Source of the DNA: Aurantimonas marina
Lineage (GTDB): Bacteria > Pseudomonadota > Alphaproteobacteria > Rhizobiales > Rhizobiaceae
Assembly: GCF_017183135.1 (NCBI RefSeq)
Contig: NZ_JADDXW010000020.1
Span: 1 to 55,454 of the forward strand
Reading direction: 5' to 3'
Length of the DNA stretch: 55,454 bases
This document shows, piece by piece, positions 16,301 through 25,043 of the stretch. The notes beneath the pieces are model-generated. The model was not told where the DNA came from. It worked only from the letters and a program-made list of their open reading frames with translations, and made no database searches. Positions within the stretch are counted from its first letter, which is position 1. Each line of letters begins with the position of its first letter. The translations under genes and the position numbers were made by a program.

Positions 16301-17577
16301 TGACGTCCCGGTCGCCGGGGATTTCGGCCCGGCCCGAGCCGGGCTGGGGCTGCGGATGCGAGGCGGCTGCCGATCTGATCTCCGTCGAGCGGGCGTTAGC
16401 GATAGTGGCGGATCTCGCGCGACCGGTCGCGAGCCACGAGACGCTGCCGCTCGGCGCGGCAACGGGCCGGGTATTGGCCGGAGCCGTGCATGCCGCCGCC
16501 GATGCGCCGGGCTTCGACGCGTCGGCGATGGATGGCTATGCGCTACGTGCCGACGGGTTGCGCGGTGACGGCCCCTGGATGCTGCCGGTCGGCGCGCGGA
16601 TCGCCGCCGGCCAGACGCCTGGTCCCCTGCCCCAAGGCCAGGCCGCGCGCATCTTCACCGGCGCGCCACTGCCCGAAGGAGCGGACACCGTCGTGATGCA
16701 GGAGGCGGTGACGCGGCGGGACGACCTGATCGTGATCGTGACGCGGCCGGCTACGGGACAGAATATCCGCCGACGCGGGCAGGACATGGTGCGCGGCATC
16801 GAGGTCCTGCCCGTCGGCCGCCAACTGGGATCGCGCGACATCGCCGCGGCGTCGGCGGCCGGAGCCGGACGTCTGTCGGTCCGGCGCAGGCTTCGAGTGA
16901 CGCTGCTTAGCAACGGCGCCGAACTGGCCGAGCCGGGCGACGCGCTGGACACGGGCCAGATCTGGAACGTCAACCGCGCCATGCTGGCCGCTCAGATGGC
17001 CGGTCCCGGGCTCGACCTGACTGATGGCGGCATCATTTGCGACGACCGCCAAGCTTTTACCGACGCGCTGATCGCCGCAAGTCGCGGCGCCGACCTCGTC
17101 GTCACGTCCGGCGGCGCGTCGGTCGGCGAGGAGGATCATCTGCCCCGCGCGCTGGCCGAGGCCGGGGCCGAGATCCATGTGCGCAAGGTCGCGATGAAAC
17201 CGGGCAAGCCGCTGACGATCGCAAGTATCGGCCAAGCCCTCGTGCTCGGTCTACCGGGAAACCCGGTCGCGGCCTTCGTCAGCTGGCATATCTTCGGCCA
17301 AGCTGTCGTCGCGGGGCTGAGTGGTGCGGAGCATCGCCCCCGCCGCCTCATGGCGCGCTTGTCCGAGGGCCTCAGCCGCCGACCCGGGCGCCGCGAGTTC
17401 CGCCCCGTCCGCTGGGTGGGCACGGGCCTTGACGGCCTGCCGGTTCTCAAGCCCGGTCCGGCGGAGTTCTCGGCCCGCGTGGCCGAACTGGCGCGTGCCG
17501 ACGGACTGGTCGACATCCCGGCCGAGATCGACTGCCTTGCGACCGGCGATCTCGTGGAATTTCTTCCCTTCGGCTGA
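16297..17577 (+). CDS. moeA: Molybdopterin molybdotransferase MoeA
   Basis: MoeA inserts molybdate into adenylylated molybdopterin to finish the molybdenum cofactor. The 426-residue protein has all regions: an N-terminal CGCE stretch then LISVERALAIVADLA, PGFDASAMDGYALRAD, RIFTGAPLPEGADTVVMQE, the nucleotide-binding domain VVTSGGASVGEEDHL, and the active-site segment KPGKPLTIA with VLGLPGNPVAAFVSW. The GTG at 16297 overlaps the DUF2478 stop. The ATG one codon later is equally possible. The gene ends the ubiTUV operon, which suggests that molybdoenzymes (probably nitrate reductase) are induced together with anaerobic quinone synthesis. Confidence 0.95.
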   Translation: MMTSRSPGISARPEPGWGCGCEAAADLISVERALAIVADLARPVASHETLPLGAATGRVLAGAVHAAADAPGFDASAMDGYALRADGLRGDGPWMLPVGARIAAGQTPGPLPQGQAARIFTGAPLPEGADTVVMQEAVTRRDDLIVIVTRPATGQNIRRRGQDMVRGIEVLPVGRQLGSRDIAAASAAGAGRLSVRRRLRVTLLSNGAELAEPGDALDTGQIWNVNRAMLAAQMAGPGLDLTDGGIICDDRQAFTDALIAASRGADLVVTSGGASVGEEDHLPRALAEAGAEIHVRKVAMKPGKPLTIASIGQALVLGLPGNPVAAFVSWHIFGQAVVAGLSGAEHRPRRLMARLSEGLSRRPGRREFRPVRWVGTGLDGLPVLKPGPAEFSARVAELARADGLVDIPAEIDCLATGDLVEFLPFG

Positions 17578-17731
17578 GCATCCGCTCGCCGTCCTCCGAC
17601 GACCTGGCGACGCAACGTCCCCAGGCCTGCTGGCCGCCTGTGCGGCGGCGACCAGCGCGATGCCGGTCACCTCGGCGTCACGGACCAAGACCGCCGTGAA
17701 GCGGAGTGCGCGGCTCGCTTTTTCTGGAACC

Positions 17732-19741
17732 TTACTGGCTCTCCCGAAGCAGCAGCGGGCCCTCCCGGTCCGGGCTGACAGCTGGTGGAACCGCCTCGAA
17801 GCGCTTGCCGAGTTCCAGGCGCACGGCGTCGAGGTCTGCGGGGGTGGGCGGCGCTTCGTCGAGATCGCCGAAGCCGAACATAACGGGTCGATAGATTTCA
17901 ACCCCGAGATCAAGAAGATGGATGCGGCTCGCGTGTCCGTCTCCAGCATTCAGCAGCCGCTCCGTGGACCAGATGCGCAGGACCATGCGCCGACCGGTCG
18001 CGGACGGCTTTGTCAGCATGGCAACCGGCAGGCGGCCGTCGTGCAGGAGCGTCGCCGGAGGCACCTTCTTCAAGCCTCCGTACGGCAACAGCACCGATAG
18101 GACATGTTGGGTCAGGCTCGCCTCGGAGCTTTGCCAGCCATCGCGCGCCAATGTCGCCATCAACGGTGCCAAAGAGCCGGCATACTGGGCAATGAACGGC
18201 TGTGGAGGTTCTCCCCCCAGCGTGATGCGGGCGCGGGGAAGGCTCGCCCAACCGCCATCCCGCCACTCGAACAGCGTGATCTCAGCGGTTTGCGGAGCGT
18301 AGGTATAGTTCCGCGTCCAGAGCGTGTAGGCACGCTCGACATGGATCCCATAGGTCACGCCGAAGGCCAACAGCAGCGCCAGAGCCAGTCTTACAGGGCG
18401 GATCGAAAGGATGCGCTCGCGCAGTGCGAACGCGAAGGCGGCGATGACCGATGACCCGAACAGGAACCCCCCGGCCACGTCGCTCGGCCAGTGCGCTCCG
18501 AGATAAATCCGTGAAAGCGCGATCAGCAGCGCCAGGCCGATGGCGGCCAAATAGATCGCGAAGCGGGAGCGCAGCGGCCGACGATGGGCCAGCAGGATGG
18601 CGATGATGCCAAAGATCACCATCGCATGGGTGGCATGCCCGCTCGGAAAGCTGAACGCGTCAGCGCCTTCGTAGAGAGCGTTCGGGCGCTGGCGTCCCAG
18701 GATCGCTTTAACGGCGGGAACGAAAAGCAGCGTCGAGCCGAAGGCAACGGCCGTTGCCGCCGACGCAAACCACTGCCGGAAGGCGAGCAGCCAAAGGAGC
18801 AAAGCGGCCGCGAGCACAGCCAGCACAATGCCGTCGCCCGCCATCGTCACTGCGATCATGAGCCGATCGAGCGCTTCGAAGCGAAGCGATTCCACGAAAT
18901 TGCTGATGATCGCGTCGGCCTGGGAGAAGCCGTCGTCAAAGATCACCTGCCCCAGGATCGCCAGGAAGCCGAGAAGCGCCGCCATCGACAGCGCGATCCA
19001 TGCGAGCGCAACCATGGCGCCGCCCTCGTTGGCGAGCAGACGCCAAGCCAGGGCGGCGGGTCGCCCCGGACGGGTGGTGAGCCAAGTCATCGCATCTCGC
19101 CGCGCCCTGGCGAACGCCGGCATGCCGCGCAGGAGTATGAACCGAAGCAGCCAATAGGCGAGGCCGAGAGCGATCAGGAAGGCGATCAAAAGCACCACGA
19201 CGCGCGGATCCGCCAGTCCGCTTCGGTCGAGCCCCCGCCCGATGCCGAGCCCGCTCAGAACCAGCGCGAGACTCCACAGGATAGCGGAGGTCACATTGGC
19301 GAGGAGGAAGCGTCCGACCGGCATCTGGCTCATGCCCGCCACGGCCGGAATGACCGTCTTCACGCCCGGCACGAAGCGGCCGATGAAGACGCTCTTGCCG
19401 CCATGGCGCGCGAAGAAGGCCTCGCCACCTTTCAGCCATTCCGGATGACGGGAAAACGGCCACATGCCGACCAGGTCCCGCCCGAAATGGCGGCCCAGCC
19501 AATAGGACAGTCCGTCCCCCGCGATCGCGCCCATGATCGCCGCCGCGATGATGACGCCGAGCAGCGAGACGTGTCCTCCGACCCCCGCCAGCGCCGAGAC
19601 CGCGAGCAGGATGGCGGTGCCGGGAACCACCACACCGACCACCACGATTGCCTCGCTGGCGGCGCTAGCGAAGGCCAGAATGGCCAGCAACCAGATGTTG
19701 TTGGCGGAGAAGGCGACCGCCTGGTCGATGAAGGCGTTCAT
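17732..19741 (-). CDS. DedA-PAP2 fusion with LssY-like C-terminal domain
   Basis: This 669-residue inner-membrane protein joins three parts. Residues 1 to about 200 are a DedA/SNARE-associated domain (VVVPGTAILLAVSALAG, then GRFVPGVKTVIPAVAGMSQMP). Residues about 250-460 form a PAP2 phosphatase with all three motifs: KAILGRQRPN, FSFPSGHATHAM and SRIYLGAHWPSDVAGG. Residues about 470-669 are a soluble LssY_C-like domain. Such fusions are thought to handle undecaprenyl phosphate or phospholipids, with DedA as flippase and PAP2 as phosphatase; that role is inference from the families. A second, separate PAP2 gene lies 37 bp upstream on the same strand. Confidence 0.92.
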   Translation of the reverse strand: MNAFIDQAVAFSANNIWLLAILAFASAASEAIVVVGVVVPGTAILLAVSALAGVGGHVSLLGVIIAAAIMGAIAGDGLSYWLGRHFGRDLVGMWPFSRHPEWLKGGEAFFARHGGKSVFIGRFVPGVKTVIPAVAGMSQMPVGRFLLANVTSAILWSLALVLSGLGIGRGLDRSGLADPRVVVLLIAFLIALGLAYWLLRFILLRGMPAFARARRDAMTWLTTRPGRPAALAWRLLANEGGAMVALAWIALSMAALLGFLAILGQVIFDDGFSQADAIISNFVESLRFEALDRLMIAVTMAGDGIVLAVLAAALLLWLLAFRQWFASAATAVAFGSTLLFVPAVKAILGRQRPNALYEGADAFSFPSGHATHAMVIFGIIAILLAHRRPLRSRFAIYLAAIGLALLIALSRIYLGAHWPSDVAGGFLFGSSVIAAFAFALRERILSIRPVRLALALLLAFGVTYGIHVERAYTLWTRNYTYAPQTAEITLFEWRDGGWASLPRARITLGGEPPQPFIAQYAGSLAPLMATLARDGWQSSEASLTQHVLSVLLPYGGLKKVPPATLLHDGRLPVAMLTKPSATGRRMVLRIWSTERLLNAGDGHASRIHLLDLGVEIYRPVMFGFGDLDEAPPTPADLDAVRLELGKRFEAVPPAVSPDREGPLLLRESQ

Positions 19742-19778
19742 GTCTGTTCCAACATGTCCGGTCCAATATGGGATCGGC

Positions 19779-20330
19779 TTATAGGATGCCGGTCATGAAC
19801 CGGTCGAGCCGCGTGTCTTTGCGGTACAAGATGACTACGATGGCGGCGGCGGCGGCGCCCGTCACCGCTCCGCCCAGAACATCGCTGGCGTAATGGGTCC
19901 CGACATAGATGCGCGAAAACGCCACGAGAAACGCCGCGCCCAGAAATCCGAGCCCGCTGCGCGACATGCCATGCAAGAGGAAGGCCGCTGCGATGGCGAA
20001 GGCCGCCGTCGCATGGTCGGAGGGAAAGGACGGGTCGCCGCTTGGCGCGATCAGCAGTTCGGTGACGCCGAGCGCGTAAGGCCTCGTCCGGTCGATGAAC
20101 AACAGGACGATCTGATTGATCGCTAGTCCCAGCAGGAACGACAGACCCGCGGCGACCAGCGTGTGCCGGGTTCTCGGCCGGTCCTTCCCTATCCACCATT
20201 GGCCCGCGACGATCAGGACAAGCAGCGGCATACCGTAGGCCGAGACAAGAACCATCACCGCATCAAGGAAGCCGTTGTCTCCCGCCAGGCCGTTGATCAG
20301 GCGTGTGGCGGCGACGTCGAAACCATACAT
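19779..20330 (-). CDS. PAP2 family phosphatase, undecaprenyl-diphosphatase-like
   Basis: The 183-residue membrane protein has about five hydrophobic helices and the three acid-phosphatase motifs: FIDRTRPYAL (a variant of KxxxxxxRP), PSFPSDHATAAFAIA (PSxxH) and SRIYVGTHYASDVLGG (SRxxxxxHxxxD). The size and FPSDHA sequence resemble BcrC-type undecaprenyl pyrophosphate phosphatases, which recycle the lipid carrier and can give bacitracin tolerance. It precedes the DedA-PAP2 fusion on the same strand. No strong ribosome site is visible, and the ATG at 20330 fits the family N-terminus. Confidence 0.9.
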   Translation of the reverse strand: MYGFDVAATRLINGLAGDNGFLDAVMVLVSAYGMPLLVLIVAGQWWIGKDRPRTRHTLVAAGLSFLLGLAINQIVLLFIDRTRPYALGVTELLIAPSGDPSFPSDHATAAFAIAAAFLLHGMSRSGLGFLGAAFLVAFSRIYVGTHYASDVLGGAVTGAAAAAIVVILYRKDTRLDRFMTGIL

Positions 20331-20450
20331 CGGCAGTTCTCATTCCATTAGGGCGAGCGGGGGGATCGCCGGATTGGTGCGGTGGCGCCGACAGGATTGG
20401 GACAAAGGAGGACCGGTCGCCACATCGCCCGTTATTGTGCCAAGAACCTG

Positions 20451-20990
20451 TCAACGTCCCCGATTGGTGTCGAAGACCCGACGGGCGTAGTCTTCCAGCA
20501 GCGCCTCGCAAGCCGCCAGTCGCTTCGTCGCCTCCTGCGCCAACGTCGCGCCGTAGAAATCGAGACTCTTGATCTTCTCGAGCCAATTCTGGAGCTTCTT
20601 GAGGTCGATATCTTCCTCCTCAAGCTCCGCGTAGGTGAATTTCTCCTTGGCGATCTCCTTGGCGATCTCGGCTTCAAACCCGCCGCAACGCCCGAGAAAT
20701 TCCCGATATTGCTCGTCGCGGTCGGCCCTGAACCGGGCGACGACCTTGTCCTGCTGCCCTGGGTCGAGCGACGTGGTTTCGAGAAGTACCGCCTCGCCAC
20801 CCATCTCGGTCACGTCGTTCTCCAGCATCTTCAGCTGGCGGACATGGTCGTCGGTTCGGGGCAGCACGCAGACGCCATTCTGAAGATAGATCGCCCCCAT
20901 GGCCTTGAGTCGTCGCCAGAGCGCGACCCGCTTTGCGGCGGGCTCGGGAGGGACTTTGTAGGTGAGGAGTATCCACGGAATTGTAACCAT
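20451..20990 (-). CDS. ChrB N-terminal-domain protein
   Basis: The 179-residue protein opens IPWILLTYKVPPEPAAKRVALWRRLKAMGA, the signature of the ChrB N-terminal domain found in chromate-resistance regulators. A helical, charged second half follows (EIAKEKFTYAELEEEDIDL). The C-terminal ChrB domain, which full-length ChrB (~300 residues) carries, is missing, and no chrA transporter is present in the window. It may be a stand-alone regulator. The ATG at 20990 lacks a ribosome site. A perfect 16-bp palindrome lies 13 bp upstream and may be its operator. Confidence 0.8.
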   Translation of the reverse strand: MVTIPWILLTYKVPPEPAAKRVALWRRLKAMGAIYLQNGVCVLPRTDDHVRQLKMLENDVTEMGGEAVLLETTSLDPGQQDKVVARFRADRDEQYREFLGRCGGFEAEIAKEIAKEKFTYAELEEEDIDLKKLQNWLEKIKSLDFYGATLAQEATKRLAACEALLEDYARRVFDTNRGR

Positions 20991-21405
20991 GGATCAATTA
21001 TCATGTAACGGCCGTTACAAGTCAATCGCCGGGCGGATAGCTGCCACCCGGGTACACCAGAAAATGCTCGGCTCCAAAGCCCAGCGCGCAGCACGGTCGC
21101 GCGCTTTGCCGCTTCCATCCCGGCACTGCGTTCCACTGCCAGCGGGCTGTTTCTGCGGCCGTCAAGCCAGGAGTTCTGAATCCAATGCGGCGCCCGAGCA
21201 CGGATATCCGAACAACGATCAAAAGGACGATGGCCCTCCGATGGTAGCGATGGACGCCCCCCATCATCGAATGTCAGCTCGATCAGGAGGGTTCCCTGCC
21301 CCGGGAAGCTTCGACCAAGGCGGCCTTATGCAGAATTTCCTTCCCAGGGCTGAGGTCGCATCTCCTACGGGGGCGGCTGGACGAAAGTTACGACCCGGCC
21401 GTTCG
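20991..21405. other. Non-coding interval downstream of doeD and upstream of the chrB-like gene
   Basis: The first 30 bases carry the palindromic operator described separately. In the other roughly 385 bp I see no gene with family character, no hairpin followed by a T-run and no repeat. The doeD stop at 21406 faces this interval, and its terminator is not evident. Confidence 0.5.
21004..21019. promoter_or_regulatory. Perfect 16-bp palindrome, probable operator of the chrB-like gene
   Basis: TGTAACGGCCGTTACA is fully self-complementary. It lies 13 bp upstream of the start codon of the chrB-like gene, where a repressor would block transcription. A further TTGTAAC half-site at 20981-20987 falls in the first codons of the gene. 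In the GC-rich surroundings this AT-flanked palindrome stands out. Confidence 0.65.
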
Positions 21406-22785
21406 TCAGGATTGCGTCATAACGCTCTCGACGGCGTCCACCGTCTTGCCGACCACAAGGTCGGCTTCCTCGCGGGTCAGGCAGAAGGGCGGCGCGAAGC
21501 CCAGAATGTCGCCCTCGGGCATCGCCCGGCCGATGACGCCGCGCTCGGCGAGCGCCGCAGAGATCCGCGGGCCCACCTTTAGCGCCGGGTCGAAGAATAC
21601 CCGGTCGTCCTTGTCGGCGACGAATTCGACGGCCGCCAGCAGCCCGTCGCCGCGCACCTCGCCGACATGGGCGTGATCCGTCAGGGCCGCCGCCAGAACC
21701 GCGCGGAAATGCGAGCCGACCGTGCGGACGTTCTCGATCAGGTCGAGCTTGTCGATCAGCTCGAGATTGGCGACGCCCGCCGCCGCGCACAGAGGATGCG
21801 CCGAGTAGGTCCAGCCGTGGCCGATGGCGCCCAGTTGGTCCGAGCCCTTCACCAGCACGTCCCAGACCTTCTCGGAAACGATCGTACCGGACAGCGGAAG
21901 ATAGGCCGAGGTCAGCCCCTTGGCGATGGTGATGAGGTCCGGCTTGATGCCGTAATGATCGGAGCCGAACATCGTGCCGAGACGCCCGAAGCCGGTCACG
22001 ACCTCGTCGGCGACCAGCAAGACGTCGTATTTCGTCAGCACCGCCTGGATCTTTTCCCAATAGCCGGCGGGCGGCGGGACGATGCCGCCGGTGCCCAGCA
22101 ACGGCTCGCCGATGAAGGCCGCAACCGTCTCCGGCCCTTCGGCCAGGATCATCTCCTCCAGCTTGTCGGCGCAGAATTGCGAGAACTGCTCCTCGCTCAT
22201 CGAGCGGTCGGCGCGGCGGAAGTAATAGGGCGCCTCGGTGTGGAGGATCGGCGCGCGTGGCAGGTCGAAGGCATTATGGAACAGGCCGAGACCGGTCAGC
22301 GAGCCGGTCATGACGCCGGAGCCATGATAGCCGCGCCAGCGCGAGATGATCTTCTTCTTTTCGGGCCGGCCTAGCACATTGTTGTAGTACCAGATCAGCT
22401 TGATGTTGGTCTCGTTGGCGTCGGAGCCCGAAAGACCGAAATAAACCCGGCTCATGCCGGCCGGCGCCCGGTCGATGATCATCTTGGCGAGCTGGATCGA
22501 GGGCTCCGAACCGTGGCCGACATAGGCATGGTAATAGGACAGCTTGTGCGCCTGCTCCGCGATCGCCTCGGCGATCTCGGTTCGGCCGTAGCCGACATTG
22601 ACGCAATAGAGCCCGGCGAAGGCGTCGAGACTCTCCTTGCCGTCCCGATCGACAATGGTCGCGCCCTTGCCGCCGGTGACGACGCGGGTCGGGGTCTCAC
22701 CGCGCGCATGCATGCCCATATGGGTCGAGGGGTGGAAGAAATGATCGCGGTCGAAGGCGGTCAGTTCGTTGGTCTGGTCGAGCAT
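21406..22785 (-). CDS. doeD: Class III aminotransferase, probable L-2,4-diaminobutyrate transaminase DoeD
   Basis: DoeD turns diaminobutyrate from ectoine breakdown into aspartate semialdehyde. The start at 22785 (MLDQTNELTAFDRDHFFHPS) follows AAGGAGC and drops a 23-residue extension. The 459-residue protein has class III features: SGSDANETNIKLIWYY, HGSGVMTGSLTG, the PLP aspartate in LLVADEVVTGFGR and the Schiff-base lysine in ITIAKGLTSAYLPLSG. The class also includes taurine and beta-alanine transaminases, so the specific role rests on its place in the complete ectoine cluster, next to doeC. Confidence 0.88.
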   Translation of the reverse strand: MLDQTNELTAFDRDHFFHPSTHMGMHARGETPTRVVTGGKGATIVDRDGKESLDAFAGLYCVNVGYGRTEIAEAIAEQAHKLSYYHAYVGHGSEPSIQLAKMIIDRAPAGMSRVYFGLSGSDANETNIKLIWYYNNVLGRPEKKKIISRWRGYHGSGVMTGSLTGLGLFHNAFDLPRAPILHTEAPYYFRRADRSMSEEQFSQFCADKLEEMILAEGPETVAAFIGEPLLGTGGIVPPPAGYWEKIQAVLTKYDVLLVADEVVTGFGRLGTMFGSDHYGIKPDLITIAKGLTSAYLPLSGTIVSEKVWDVLVKGSDQLGAIGHGWTYSAHPLCAAAGVANLELIDKLDLIENVRTVGSHFRAVLAAALTDHAHVGEVRGDGLLAAVEFVADKDDRVFFDPALKVGPRISAALAERGVIGRAMPEGDILGFAPPFCLTREEADLVVGKTVDAVESVMTQS

Positions 22786-22831
22786 CTTCAAGCTCCTTTC
22801 CTGTATGGGTCGCCGTGTCTTTCGCGGCCGC

Positions 22832-24319
22832 TCAGGCCATGTCGACGCAGACATATTTGAGATCGGTGAAGGCCTCGAGGCCGAGGCGCGAGCCTTCCCG
22901 GCCGAGGCCCGACTGCTTGACGCCGCCGAAGGGAATAGGCGCGCCGGTGATCTTGACGCGGTTGACCGCCACCATCCCGTATTCGAGCGCCGCAGTCATG
23001 CGGGCGATCCGGGCCGCGTCGCGGGTAACGAGATAGGCGACGAGGCCGTACTCGGTGGCGTTGGCGCGGGCGGTCACCTCGTCCTCGCCGTCGAAGGGAA
23101 CGACCGCCGCCACCGGGCCGAAGGTCTCCTCGCGCATGATCAGTGCCTCGTTGGGAACGTCGGCGAGCAGCGTCGGTCGATAGAACAGCGGGCCGGCCGG
23201 ATGACGTCCGCCGCCGACGAGCTGCCGGGCGCCGCGCGCCAGCGCGTCGCGGACCTGCGCGTCGACCTTTTCGACCGCTCGCTCATTCATCAGCGGGCCG
23301 ATCTCGACCCCGGGCCTGAGCCCGGGCCCGACCTCAAGTGCCACGATCCGTTCGCCATAAGCGGCCAGGAATGTCTCGTAGATCGGCCGCTCGACATAGA
23401 TGCGGTTGGCGGCGAGGCAATCCTGGCCGGAGGTCGCGAACTTGGCAGCCATGGCGATGTCGACGGCCTTTTCAAGATCGGCGTCGGCGAAGATCATCAG
23501 CGGCGCGTGGCCGCCCAGTTCCATGATCAGGCGCTTGACCGTCGGCGCCGACTGCGCCGCGATCAGCCGGCCGATGTCGGTCGAGCCGGTAAAGCTCATC
23601 GCCCGCACCCGTTCGTCCTCGCAGAGCCGCCCGACGATCGTCGCGGCATCGCCGGTGACGACGTTGAACACGCCCGCCGGCATGCCGGCCCGCTGCGCGA
23701 GTTCGGCGAGCGCCAGCGCCGAGAACGGCGTCTCGGACGAGGGATGCGCGACAGCCGTGCAGCCGGCTGCGAGCGCGGCGGCGGCCTTGCGCGTCAGCAT
23801 CGCGGCGGGAAAGTTCCAGGGCGTCACCAGGCCGACGACACCGAGCGGGACGCGGCTGAGCGTCATCTGCACATCGGGGAGATGGCTGGTCACGCTTTCG
23901 GCGTTGAGACGTTTGGCCTCCTCGGCGTAGAATTCGACGAAGGAGGCGGCGTAGTCGATCTCGCCGCGGGCCTCGGCCAGCGGCTTGCCCTGCTCCAGCG
24001 TCATCAGAAGGGCGAGATCCTCGCGCGCAGCCAGAATCAGCCCATGCCAGCGCATCAAGATGTCGGCCCGCTGCTGCGGCAACAGCGCGCGCCAAGCTGG
24101 AAAGGCTGCGGCCGCGGCGTCGATCGCCCGCGACGTCTCCGCGGCGCCGAGCGCCGGCACCCTGCCAAGCCGGGCGTCATTTGCCGGATCATGCACTGCC
24201 ACCGTTGCGTCGGCGGTAGCCCACCGGCCGTCGATCAGCGCAGCCTCGATGAACAGCCCAGCGTCGCGGAGATGCGAGAGCGGATCGGCACGGTCGAAGG
24301 TAACGGCGATGGCGGACAT
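22832..24319 (-). CDS. doeC: NAD(P)-dependent aldehyde dehydrogenase, probable aspartate-semialdehyde dehydrogenase DoeC
   Basis: DoeC oxidises aspartate semialdehyde to aspartate, the last step of ectoine degradation. The start at 24319 follows GGGAGATCGCC and removes 12 unrelated residues. The 495-residue protein has the oxyanion and cofactor segment VTPWNFPAAMLTRK, FTGSTDIGRLI, the general-base region MELGGHAPLMIF, and the catalytic cysteine in SGQDCLAANR. It resembles succinate-semialdehyde dehydrogenases, so the substrate is inferred from context. It lies 46 bp upstream of doeD and is probably cotranscribed with it. Confidence 0.88.
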   Translation of the reverse strand: MSAIAVTFDRADPLSHLRDAGLFIEAALIDGRWATADATVAVHDPANDARLGRVPALGAAETSRAIDAAAAAFPAWRALLPQQRADILMRWHGLILAAREDLALLMTLEQGKPLAEARGEIDYAASFVEFYAEEAKRLNAESVTSHLPDVQMTLSRVPLGVVGLVTPWNFPAAMLTRKAAAALAAGCTAVAHPSSETPFSALALAELAQRAGMPAGVFNVVTGDAATIVGRLCEDERVRAMSFTGSTDIGRLIAAQSAPTVKRLIMELGGHAPLMIFADADLEKAVDIAMAAKFATSGQDCLAANRIYVERPIYETFLAAYGERIVALEVGPGLRPGVEIGPLMNERAVEKVDAQVRDALARGARQLVGGGRHPAGPLFYRPTLLADVPNEALIMREETFGPVAAVVPFDGEDEVTARANATEYGLVAYLVTRDAARIARMTAALEYGMVAVNRVKITGAPIPFGGVKQSGLGREGSRLGLEAFTDLKYVCVDMA

Positions 24320-24471
24320 GGCGATCTCCCATATGTCGCGGCGAGGCCGGAGCAACGTTCACGACGTCGTTCTAGCGCTTTCGCGACCGAGAGGTCGGCC
24401 ATAGATCGGCGTTGGAATGGAGAGCTATCCTGCCGAAAGCAGCTTTGCCGGACGGCCCGTCTTCCCGGCCG

Positions 24472-24966
24472 CTATCGAGAGGTTTCGGAGATCATCTCAA
24501 TGGGAATCGGGGTCTTCTTGATCGACGTCATCGCCGGATAGGTGAAGTAGCGCCGGACCCCGATATGGTCGGCGAGCAGCTTGTCGACAATCGCCTGATA
24601 GCTGCCCAGATCACGGGTGACGAATTTGCACAGATAGTCGAAGCCGCCGGAAATCGACCAGCACTCGACGATCTCCGGAACCGAGGCGATCGCCGTCTCG
24701 AACTGCGCGAAATCCTCCTTGCGGTGGCTCTCGATCTCGATCATGACGAACAGCACGGTCAACGGCCCGTAAGTGCTTTCGGCGATCGAGGCAGCGTAGC
24801 CTTCGATGATGCCGACCTCTTCCAGACGATTGAGCCGTTCCCAGCACGGCGTCGGGGACAGATTGACGCGCTCGGCGAGGGCCGCCTTCGGAATCCGCCC
24901 CTCCTTCTGCAGGATCGTCAGAATCTTGATGTCGCGGTCGTCCAGCTTGATGCGGCCTCGTGCCAT
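24472..24966 (-). CDS. doeX: Lrp/AsnC-type regulator DoeX
   Basis: The 164-residue regulator starts at 24966 (MARGRIKLDDRDIKIL). Residues about 10-60 form the AsnC winged helix (ALAERVNLSPTPCWERLNRLEEVGIIEGY). The C-terminal RAM domain, with ISGGFDYLCKFVTRDLGSYQ, follows. In Halomonas and other ectoine users, DoeX binds near the ectoine catabolic genes. It lies between teaD and doeC on the same strand. An upstream extension to 25062 looks spurious. The EnuR/MocR-type regulator that controls many ectoine clusters is not in this window. Confidence 0.88.
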   Translation of the reverse strand: MARGRIKLDDRDIKILTILQKEGRIPKAALAERVNLSPTPCWERLNRLEEVGIIEGYAASIAESTYGPLTVLFVMIEIESHRKEDFAQFETAIASVPEIVECWSISGGFDYLCKFVTRDLGSYQAIVDKLLADHIGVRRYFTYPAMTSIKKTPIPIEMISETSR

Positions 24967-25043
24967 AGAAAATCCCGGATCGCAATTCGATCCCACTGCA
25001 TAGACCGGCGGTTCGCTCCGCGTCCATAAGGCGTTGGCCGACC

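Noticed and set aside
21072-21179. Plus-strand frame resembling a protein C-terminus (VARFAASIPALRSTASGLF) in the gap after doeD
   Set aside because: It is too short, has no start or family match and may be chance in GC-rich DNA.
22769-24541. 590-codon plus-strand frame antisense to doeC
   Set aside because: Composition (Arg, His, Gly, Asp) is typical of an antisense shadow. doeC has complete catalytic motifs.
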